From positions 1 to 8,222 of the forward strand of contig CAMYNO010000188.1 of NCBI GenBank assembly GCA_947259815.1: DNA of 8,222 bases. The letters are read 5' to 3'. Made by a program: the position numbers and the translations under genes. Positions 1-5,132 of this stretch are shown in pieces; positions within the stretch are counted from its first letter, which is position 1; each line of letters begins with the position of its first letter. The notes beneath the pieces are model-generated. The model did no database searches and had not been told where the DNA came from. It saw only the letters and a program-made list of their open reading frames with translations. Origin of the DNA: an uncultured Parvularculaceae bacterium (GTDB lineage: Bacteria; Pseudomonadota; Alphaproteobacteria; Caulobacterales; Parvularculaceae).

Positions 1-211
1 CGACAGGGATGCGCGCATCGCTGTCGGCATGATTGACGGCGGCGCCGATCCGATTTCCGGCGCGCATATGTTCGACGCATTCAGGAAGCTGGTTCCCAAC
101 GCCTTCGCCGAACTCCTGCCGGAGATCGGACATTATCCGCAAACGGAAGACCCGGACAGCGTGACACGGCTGTTTCTGGAATTTCACGATAAGCTTGGAC
201 GGAACCATTAA
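1..211 (+). CDS. alpha/beta-fold hydrolase, C-terminal end (partial)
   Basis: This is the last ~69 codons of a gene that is open to the left edge (frame from base 2). The visible tail reads like the C-terminus of an alpha/beta-hydrolase. The segment GGADPISG fits the strand and loop that usually carry the catalytic acid (Asp). GHYPQTEDPDSV closely matches the G-H-x-P-x-x-E-x-P-x-x-V pattern that carries the catalytic His. A final helix (RLFLEFHDKLG) is also typical. The nucleophile elbow is outside the window, so substrate and exact subfamily cannot be told; esterase, haloperoxidase-like or ring-cleavage hydrolases are all possible. The stop codon TAA (209-211) shares its last A with the ATG of the next gene, which suggests translational coupling and a common operon. 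The family call is fairly sure; the function is open. Confidence 0.8.
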   Translation, partial: DRDARIAVGMIDGGADPISGAHMFDAFRKLVPNAFAELLPEIGHYPQTEDPDSVTRLFLEFHDKLGRNH

Positions 212-486
212 TGACTGCTTTCCTCACGATATTCACCGCCGTATTTCTCGCCGAGCTTGGCGACAAGACCCAGATTGCAACGCTTCTGTTCTCGGCCGAG
301 GACGGCCGCCCCAAATGGCTGGTCTTTCTCGCGGCGACGGCGGCGTTGACCGCATCGAGCGCGATCGCCGTTCTCGCCGGAGCGACAGCGGAGCGTGCGC
401 TCTCCGCCGCACCGCTCAAATTGATCGCCGGCGCCGGATTTGTCATCATCGGCCTGTTGATGATCGCCGATCACTTTCGCGCCTAA
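211..486 (+). CDS. half-size Gdt1/UPF0016 (TMEM165-type) membrane protein
   Basis: This 91-residue integral inner-membrane protein carries the family signature E-L-G-D-K-T-Q at residues 15-21, inside the first membrane segment (about 2-27). Two more hydrophobic segments lie at about 36-58 and 68-87. The UPF0016/Gdt1 family exports divalent cations (Mn2+, Ca2+) in exchange for protons, and the acidic ExGD motif binds the ion. Full-length members contain two such three-helix units of about 190-220 residues. This one has a single unit and would have to pair with itself or with another half-protein; no second copy is in the window. The start is fixed by the overlap with the upstream stop (TAATG) and by the signature position; the preceding Shine-Dalgarno is weak (GGA at 201-203), in keeping with coupled translation. 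The transported ion here is inferred from the family only. Confidence 0.88.
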   Translation: MTAFLTIFTAVFLAELGDKTQIATLLFSAEDGRPKWLVFLAATAALTASSAIAVLAGATAERALSAAPLKLIAGAGFVIIGLLMIADHFRA

Positions 487-498
487 AAGGAAAACCCC

Positions 499-1572
499 AT
501 GACGAAAAACGACGCCGACGCCTATACCGGGGTAAGCGAAACGCCGGAACATCTCGTTTTCGACGAAGGCGCCCTCACCGATTACATGAAGGCGAATGTC
601 GACGGGTTCAGCGGTCCGATTGAGGTCAAGAAATTCAAGGGCGGGCAATCCAACCCGACCTATCTCATCACAACACCCGCCAAGAAATATGTGTTGCGTC
701 GCAAGCCGCCGGGAAAATTGCTGCCTTCGGCCCATGCGGTCGAGCGTGAATATCGCGTGATGACGGCGCTTGGCGGTCAGGGGTTTCCCGTTCCGAAAAC
801 CTATTCTCTCTGTGAAGACGAAAGCGTCATCGGCACCGCTTTCTTCCTGATGGACTTTGTCGAAGGACGAATTTTTTGGGATTCCTCCCTGCCGGATGTC
901 GCTATCGCCGACCGCGCACCGCTGTTCAACGCGCTGATCAATACGCTGGCGGACCTTCACATGATCGACCATGAAGCCGCGGGCCTTGGCGATTACGGCA
1001 AGCCGGGAAATTATTTCGAACGTCAGGTCGGCCGCTGGAGCAAACAATATAAAGGCGCGGAAACCGGAACGATCGAGGAGATGAACCGCCTGATAGAGTG
1101 GCTGCCGACCGCCGTTCCGAGTGATGACGCCACCACTGTCGTTCATGGCGACTTCCGCTTCGACAATGCGATCATGCATCCGAGCGAGCCGAAAACGCTT
1201 GCCGTCCTCGACTGGGAACTTTCAACCCTCGGCCACCCGCTTGCGGACTTTACCTATTTCCTGATGTGCTACTTCTTCCCGCGCGACGTCCGCGGCGGCC
1301 TTGCGGGACTGGATCTGAAAGCCCTCGGCATTCCCGGCGTCGACGATGCTGTGCGCATCTACTGCGAGCGAACCGGCCGCGACGGCGTCCCCGATCTCGA
1401 TTATTGTCTTGCCTATAATATGTTCCGCATCGCCGCGATCATTCAGGGCGTTTACGCGCGCTCGCTACAGGGCAACGCATCCTCGCCCGAGGCCGCGAAA
1501 ATGGGGGAACAGGTTCGCCCGCTCGCGATGCTCGCCTGGAGCTTTGCGGTCAAAGCCGGCGCCGATTCCTAG
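499..1572 (+). CDS. APH-fold phosphotransferase family protein (ACAD10/11 N-domain-like)
   Basis: This is a 357-residue soluble protein of the aminoglycoside-phosphotransferase (PF01636) fold. GGQSNPTY at 48-55 is the nucleotide-loop region. VLRRKPPGKLLPSAH at 65-79 and the following E82/E84 fit the family's ATP-binding N-lobe. HGDFRFDN at 216-223 is the Brenner motif, with catalytic D218 and N223. LDWELSTLGHPLAD at 237-250 holds the metal-binding D238. This combination is typical of the group related to the kinase domain of acyl-CoA dehydrogenases ACAD10/11, which phosphorylate hydroxy-fatty acyl substrates before beta-oxidation. It is not typical of true antibiotic-resistance enzymes. The ATG is preceded by AAGGA at 487-491 with a 7-nt spacer. 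It lies 12 bp after the Gdt1-like gene and so probably belongs to the same operon. The family is clear; a role in hydroxyacyl or lipid catabolism is inference, since no dehydrogenase gene is visible beside it. Confidence 0.9.
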   Translation: MTKNDADAYTGVSETPEHLVFDEGALTDYMKANVDGFSGPIEVKKFKGGQSNPTYLITTPAKKYVLRRKPPGKLLPSAHAVEREYRVMTALGGQGFPVPKTYSLCEDESVIGTAFFLMDFVEGRIFWDSSLPDVAIADRAPLFNALINTLADLHMIDHEAAGLGDYGKPGNYFERQVGRWSKQYKGAETGTIEEMNRLIEWLPTAVPSDDATTVVHGDFRFDNAIMHPSEPKTLAVLDWELSTLGHPLADFTYFLMCYFFPRDVRGGLAGLDLKALGIPGVDDAVRIYCERTGRDGVPDLDYCLAYNMFRIAAIIQGVYARSLQGNASSPEAAKMGEQVRPLAMLAWSFAVKAGADS

Positions 1573-1676
1573 GCGCCTGAATCCGCATCATCGCATTTAC
1601 ATTGCGTTACGAATTATTGCTGAAAATTTAGCGCAGATTCGCACGAGTTTTCTCTTCATGCGGGCGCGAACTACAG

Positions 1677-1690
1677 CATTGCTCGCAATG
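1677..1690. repeat. 14-nt palindrome CATTGC-TC-GCAATG
   Basis: Six perfectly complementary bases flank a 2-nt centre. The spacing is too tight for a good RNA hairpin, so a dimeric DNA-binding protein site is the more natural reading. It lies upstream of the probable terminator, about 105 bp after the phosphotransferase stop. No regulator is encoded nearby, so its role is unknown and a chance palindrome cannot be excluded. Confidence 0.35.
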
Positions 1691-1746
1691 GTCTGCATTT
1701 ATGAACCGCACAAGAAAACCTGACTAAATTTCAATCTATGCCTTTA

Positions 1747-1769
1747 CCTGTGCGGTACAGGCGTTTTTT
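1747..1769 (+). terminator. probable intrinsic terminator
   Basis: CCTGT (1747-1751) and ACAGG (1757-1761) form a perfect 5-bp stem around a 5-nt loop (GCGGT), followed after two bases by six consecutive T residues (1764-1769). The stem is short for a strong terminator, but the hairpin plus T-run arrangement is right. It lies between two + strand transcription units, 175 nt after the phosphotransferase gene and about 97 nt before the DUF1800 start. It most likely ends the upstream operon and separates it from the DUF1800 operon. Confidence 0.55.
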
Positions 1770-1813
1770 CATTATTGCGAAAGCTTTAGGCAAATTGGTC
1801 CTTCAGTTTTCAC

Positions 1814-1827
1814 TTCCGTTTACGGAA
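1814..1827. repeat. small dyad TTCCG-TTTA-CGGAA
   Basis: A perfect 5-bp inverted repeat with a 4-nt spacer sits about 40 bp upstream of the DUF1800 start, downstream of the probable terminator. In this position it could be an operator or a weak mRNA hairpin in the 5' leader. The evidence is only the symmetry and its position in the likely promoter/leader zone. Confidence 0.3.
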
Positions 1828-1839
1828 CACGTCTAGAAG

Positions 1840-1860
1840 CGGCTCGAAGCACAGGAGCCG
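1840..1860 (+). promoter_or_regulatory. hairpin enclosing the DUF1800 Shine-Dalgarno
   Basis: CGGCTC (1840-1845) is the exact reverse complement of GAGCCG (1855-1860), giving a 6-bp GC-rich stem with a 9-nt loop. The Shine-Dalgarno AGGAG (1853-1857), 8 nt before the ATG at 1866, lies partly in the loop and partly in the 3' arm. Folded mRNA would therefore hide much of the ribosome-binding site. This could lower translation or make it dependent on temperature, a protein or an sRNA. Only the complementarity is seen; any regulatory effect is inference. Confidence 0.4.
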
Positions 1861-1865
1861 GGCGA

Positions 1866-3575
1866 ATGTTTCGCACGAAAGCAATCCATTCATTAAAACG
1901 TATGATCACAGCCGGCGCCGCGTTACTGGCGGCGGCGGCATGTTCGGAAACCGACAGCGGCGGTACAGCCCCGCCGCCGCCGCCCACCGGCGGAACCGCC
2001 GCGATCACCGACGCTGAAGCCGCGCGGTTTTTGAACCAGGCGACCTTTGGCGCGAGCGCGGCCGACATCGATAATCTACAGGCCATCGGATACGAGCAGT
2101 GGATTCTCAATGAATTCGCCAAGCCGCAGGAATCGCTCCTGCAATCGGTCCTGCTGGTTGAAGCCTCCGGCGCGGAAGCGGGCCGCAACGAATTGTCCGA
2201 AACATTCTGGACGCGCGCCATCGTCGGCGACGACCAGCTGCGCCAGCGTTTCGGCTTTGCCTTGTCGCAGATCATCGTTGCGTCCTATGCCGACGGCGCC
2301 CTTGAAGAACGCCCCGTGGCGATGGCCAATTACATGGACATCATCAACGCCGGGGCCTTTGGCAATTACCGCCAGCTCATTGAAAATGTCACCTACAGCC
2401 CGGCCATGGCCATATGGCTGACCTATCTGCAAAACCAGAAGGCCGATGCGGAACGCGAAGTCGTGCCGGACGAAAACTACGCCCGCGAAATCATGCAGCT
2501 CTTCACGATCGGCCTGCTTGAACTCCAGCCCAATGGCGAGTTGCGTCTTGATGGCGGCGGCAATCCGATCGAAACCTACGACAATTCCGACATCACCGAG
2601 CTGGCGAAAGTATTCACCGGCCTTAGTTGGGCGGAGCGCAGCCGCTTCCTCGGTCGGCCCGACGACATTCGGTCTGAATATCTGCCGCTGGTCATGTTCG
2701 ACGAGGAGCATTCGCCAGAGGCTAAATCGTTCCTCGGCACGACAATTCCGCAGGACACAAGCGGCGATCAGTCTATCAGCATGGCCCTGAATGCGTTGTT
2801 CAACCACGCCAATACGGCGCCGTTCATTTCCCGCCAGCTCATTCAGCGCACGGTGACGAGCAACCCCTCGCCCGCTTTCATCGGGCGCGTCGCTGACGCC
2901 TTCCGTACGGGGAGCTTCACCATGCCCAGCGGCGCGATTGCCGGCGGCGGCGGTCGCGGCGACATGCGCGCGGTCGTTGCGGCAATTCTTCTCGACCCGG
3001 AAGCACGCGAACTATCCTACACAACCAACGCGCAATTCGGAAAGTTGCGTGAGCCGGTCATTCGCTTTACCCAATGGGCGCGCGCCTTTGGCGTGACCCG
3101 AACGGATGTCGGCAATGAAGGACGCGTGCGCGACACCCAGGCGCCGAATGCGCTGAACCAGCAAGCCTATCGCTCGCCTTCGGTCTTTAACTTCTATCGT
3201 CCCGGATATGTGCAGCCGGGATCGGAAAGCGCCGCCGCCGGCATGGTCGCGCCGGAGCTTCAGATCACCACCGCGGCCAGCGTCACCGGCTACGCCAACT
3301 TCATGACCGATTTCATCTTCAACTTTGAAGGCCGCACGGACTTTGCGCCGAATTACGACGCAGAGGTCGCCCTTGCCGGCGACCCCGCCGCGCTTGTCGA
3401 TCATCTCGACAGTTTGCTTGCGCACGGATCGCTGAGCGCCGCGACGCGGACGCAGATTATCAATGCGGTGAACGCCGTAAGCTCGGGCGCGGATTCTTTT
3501 TCGCGCGACGAAGTTCGCGCCCGCCTCGCCGTCCTCTTTGTCATGAATTCATCCGATTACATCATTCAGCGCTAG
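1866..3575 (+). CDS. DUF1800 family lipoprotein
   Basis: This is a 569-residue protein of the DUF1800 family (PF08811). The N-terminus has basic residues and a hydrophobic stretch ending in AAAAC at 22-26, an acceptable lipobox with lipidated C26. A Pro/Gly-rich tether follows (about 32-44), so the protein should be membrane-anchored on the periplasmic or outer-membrane side. Family hallmarks run in order: FLNQATFGAS (55-64), LRQRFGFALSQI (125-136), NYAREIMQLFTIGL (204-217), ITELAKVFTG (243-252), FNHANTAPFISRQLIQ (312-327), TSNPSPAF (331-338), GDMRAVVAAILLDPEAR (365-381), GKLREPVIR (392-400) and SPSVFNFYRPGY (437-448). Length is normal for the family. The start is supported by AGGAG with an 8-nt spacer. 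The DUF1501 gene follows after 10 bp. This pair is widely conserved, but the biochemical role is not established and I do not assign one. Confidence 0.93.
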   Translation: MFRTKAIHSLKRMITAGAALLAAAACSETDSGGTAPPPPPTGGTAAITDAEAARFLNQATFGASAADIDNLQAIGYEQWILNEFAKPQESLLQSVLLVEASGAEAGRNELSETFWTRAIVGDDQLRQRFGFALSQIIVASYADGALEERPVAMANYMDIINAGAFGNYRQLIENVTYSPAMAIWLTYLQNQKADAEREVVPDENYAREIMQLFTIGLLELQPNGELRLDGGGNPIETYDNSDITELAKVFTGLSWAERSRFLGRPDDIRSEYLPLVMFDEEHSPEAKSFLGTTIPQDTSGDQSISMALNALFNHANTAPFISRQLIQRTVTSNPSPAFIGRVADAFRTGSFTMPSGAIAGGGGRGDMRAVVAAILLDPEARELSYTTNAQFGKLREPVIRFTQWARAFGVTRTDVGNEGRVRDTQAPNALNQQAYRSPSVFNFYRPGYVQPGSESAAAGMVAPELQITTAASVTGYANFMTDFIFNFEGRTDFAPNYDAEVALAGDPAALVDHLDSLLAHGSLSAATRTQIINAVNAVSSGADSFSRDEVRARLAVLFVMNSSDYIIQR

Positions 3576-3585
3576 GAACAGACCG

Positions 3586-4989
3586 ATGCGGCAATCCCGA
3601 CGACACTTCCTTCAAACCGGCGCAGCCCTTTCCTTCGGCGCGGCGACCGGCTTTGCCAACGACCTGATGCGATTTAACGCCTTCGCCGCCGACACAAGCG
3701 GTTATCGCGCCCTTGTTTGCGTATTTCTGTTCGGCGGCATGGACGGCCACGACACCGTCATCCCCTACGACACGGCGAACTATAACGCTTACGCCGATAT
3801 CCGCCGCGAATTGTTCAACCGCTATGAAAACAATGAAGGCGGCTCAACGCGGGCGCGCGATCAGCTCCTGCCGCTGACGCTATCGAATGCGGCTAACTTT
3901 GGCGGCCGACAATTTGCGCTACCGCCGGAGCTTGGGCCAATTCACGAGTTGATCGAACGCGGCGACGGCGCTGTCGTTGCCAATGTCGGCCCGCTGGTCG
4001 CGCCGATGAACCGTGACGATTACCAGAACCGCTCCGTACCGCGACCGCCGCGGCTTTTCTCTCACAATGACCAGCAGTCCGTGTGGATGTCTTCCGAACC
4101 TGAAGGCGCGCGGTTTGGCTGGGGCGGACGCCTCGCCGACATGATCGCCGCCTCAAGCAGCAATCCGGACACGACCTTTACCGCCGTATCCGCTTCGGGC
4201 AACGCCGTGTTCCTGCAGGGCGAAGTCGTCGGCCAGTATCAGGTCGGCGGGAGCGGCCCACAGGAAATCATCGGCGTCAGCGATGACGACCTTTTCGGGT
4301 CCGCCGCACTCCCCGGCATTTACGAGTCGACCCTGAAAGCCGAAGGGCAAACGCTGACAAATATCCTGCAGCGCGACTTCACAAACATTATGGATCGCTC
4401 GATCGAAGCGAACCGGACATTGCGCCAGTCATTTGGCGACGACGCGCCCTTTACCACAATGTTTCCGCAAAACCGGCTTGCCAGTCAGCTACAGGTTGTT
4501 GCGCGCATCATCGCCTTGCGTGAAGTCCTTGGCGTCAACCGCCAGGTCTTTTTCGTCGCCGCCGGCGGCTATGACACCCATTCCAACCAGCATCAAAGCA
4601 TTCCGCGCAATCACGCCGGCATCGCCTCGGCGATCCGCGCTTTCCACGATACTATGGGCGAGCTGGGTATCGACCAGGATGTTACGTCGTTCACATCATC
4701 TGACTTCGGCCGCACGCTGACCATCAATCGCGACGGGACGGACCATGGCTGGGGCGGGCATCACTTCGTTCTCGGCGGCGGCGTCAACGGTTCACGCATG
4801 GTTGGCGATTTTCCGCTGCCGGTTCTCGAACACGATCAGGACAGCGGCAATGGCCGGCTGATCCCGACAACATCCGTCGATCAATTCGCAGCAACGCTCG
4901 GCTCGTGGTTCGGCCTTACCGATGGCGAACTCGATATAGCGCTGCCGGGGCTTACAAACTTTTCGCAACGTGACATCGGGCTCTTTTAA
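3586..4989 (+). CDS. DUF1501 family protein, Tat-exported
   Basis: This 467-residue protein belongs to the DUF1501 family (PF07394), placed in the alkaline phosphatase/sulfatase superfamily. A twin-arginine signal, S-R-R-H-F-L at 4-9, precedes a hydrophobic stretch and a likely signal-peptidase site near AFAA|D (32-36). It is thus probably exported folded to the periplasm. Conserved blocks are LVCVFLFGGMDGHD (43-56), SHNDQQSVWMSS (159-170), GGYDTH (327-332), SDFGRT (372-377) and DHGWGGHH (386-393). The Asp and His residues in these blocks (D53, D330, H332, D373, D386, H387, H392) are candidate metal ligands by analogy with the superfamily. No substrate can be assigned. AGGA overlapping the upstream stop (3574-3577), 8 nt before the ATG, indicates coupled translation with the DUF1800 gene. 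Family assignment is firm; enzymatic activity is inferred. Confidence 0.93.
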   Translation: MRQSRRHFLQTGAALSFGAATGFANDLMRFNAFAADTSGYRALVCVFLFGGMDGHDTVIPYDTANYNAYADIRRELFNRYENNEGGSTRARDQLLPLTLSNAANFGGRQFALPPELGPIHELIERGDGAVVANVGPLVAPMNRDDYQNRSVPRPPRLFSHNDQQSVWMSSEPEGARFGWGGRLADMIAASSSNPDTTFTAVSASGNAVFLQGEVVGQYQVGGSGPQEIIGVSDDDLFGSAALPGIYESTLKAEGQTLTNILQRDFTNIMDRSIEANRTLRQSFGDDAPFTTMFPQNRLASQLQVVARIIALREVLGVNRQVFFVAAGGYDTHSNQHQSIPRNHAGIASAIRAFHDTMGELGIDQDVTSFTSSDFGRTLTINRDGTDHGWGGHHFVLGGGVNGSRMVGDFPLPVLEHDQDSGNGRLIPTTSVDQFAATLGSWFGLTDGELDIALPGLTNFSQRDIGLF

Positions 4990-5073
4990 CGCCCGGCGAT
5001 AATAAAGAGGGGATTTCAGAAAACCGTCATGGGGCGCCGCGTCGCCGCTTCGGAATAGCTTGCACCGGGCGTT
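4988..5073. repeat. 9-bp inverted repeat bracketing the DUF1501-receptor gap
   Basis: AACGCCCGG (4988-4996) begins inside the DUF1501 stop codon and is the exact reverse complement of CCGGGCGTT (5065-5073), with 68 nt between the arms. Within the interval a weaker pairing is possible, GGCG (5033-5036) with CGCC (5043-5046). No T-run follows, so this is not an intrinsic terminator. It could fold the intercistronic mRNA ahead of the receptor gene and affect mRNA stability or relative expression. It may also be coincidental in GC-rich DNA. Confidence 0.45.
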
Positions 5074-5132
5074 GCGCTTCACTGACAGATTTCGATTTCA
5101 ATGGATCGTTATGATTATCAGAAAACCGTTCA
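5012..5132 (+). repeat. diverged direct repeat around the receptor start
   Basis: The 12-mer TCAGAAAACCGT occurs at 5016-5027 and again at 5118-5129. The similarity extends on both sides: GATT precedes and CA follows in each copy, with one extra base on each side in the second copy. The full units are 5012-5029 (18 nt) and 5113-5132 (20 nt). The second copy encodes residues 2-8 of the receptor signal peptide; the first is in the non-coding gap. It may be the remnant of a local duplication or two copies of a binding site. It is too long to be a very likely accident, but no function is shown. Confidence 0.5.

Larger units (their letters stand above)
1573..1865. other. 293-bp AT-richer intergenic region
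   Basis: This non-coding stretch separates the phosphotransferase gene from the DUF1800 gene and is visibly richer in A/T than the flanking genes. I see no convincing coding sequence in it. Contents in order: a perfect 14-nt palindrome (1677-1690), a probable intrinsic terminator (1747-1769), a small dyad (1814-1827), and a hairpin covering the ribosome-binding site (1840-1860). A promoter for the DUF1800 operon should lie between about 1770 and 1840. TTGGTC at 1795-1800 followed by GTTTAC at 1818-1823 (17-nt spacer) is the best -35/-10-like pair I found, but it is weak and I do not call it. Confidence 0.7.

Noticed and set aside
208..1179. 323-codon open frame on the minus strand opposite the Gdt1-like and phosphotransferase genes
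   Set aside because: It overlaps two well-recognised + strand genes, its translation is Arg/Gly/Cys-rich without family resemblance, and GC-rich DNA commonly leaves such antisense frames open.
499..1572. Aminoglycoside resistance kinase
   Set aside because: It has the APH fold, but the GGQSNPTY and LDWELSTLGHPLAD motifs and the length fit the ACAD10/11-like group, and there is no mobile or resistance context.
2076..2807. 243-codon minus-strand open frame inside the DUF1800 gene
   Set aside because: Fully embedded opposite a gene with continuous family motifs; no recognisable domain in its translation.
5029..5058. Nine-codon leader peptide (MGRRVAASE) before the receptor gene
   Set aside because: The purine-rich GAGGGG at 5007-5012 is 16 nt from the ATG, too far for a good ribosome-binding site, and the peptide shows no attenuation-like codon run.
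5060..5110. Extended receptor start at TTG 5060
   Set aside because: It would add 17 residues (including HRALRFTDRFRFQW) ahead of an otherwise complete signal peptide, and TTG lacks a Shine-Dalgarno; ATG at 5111 is the better start.
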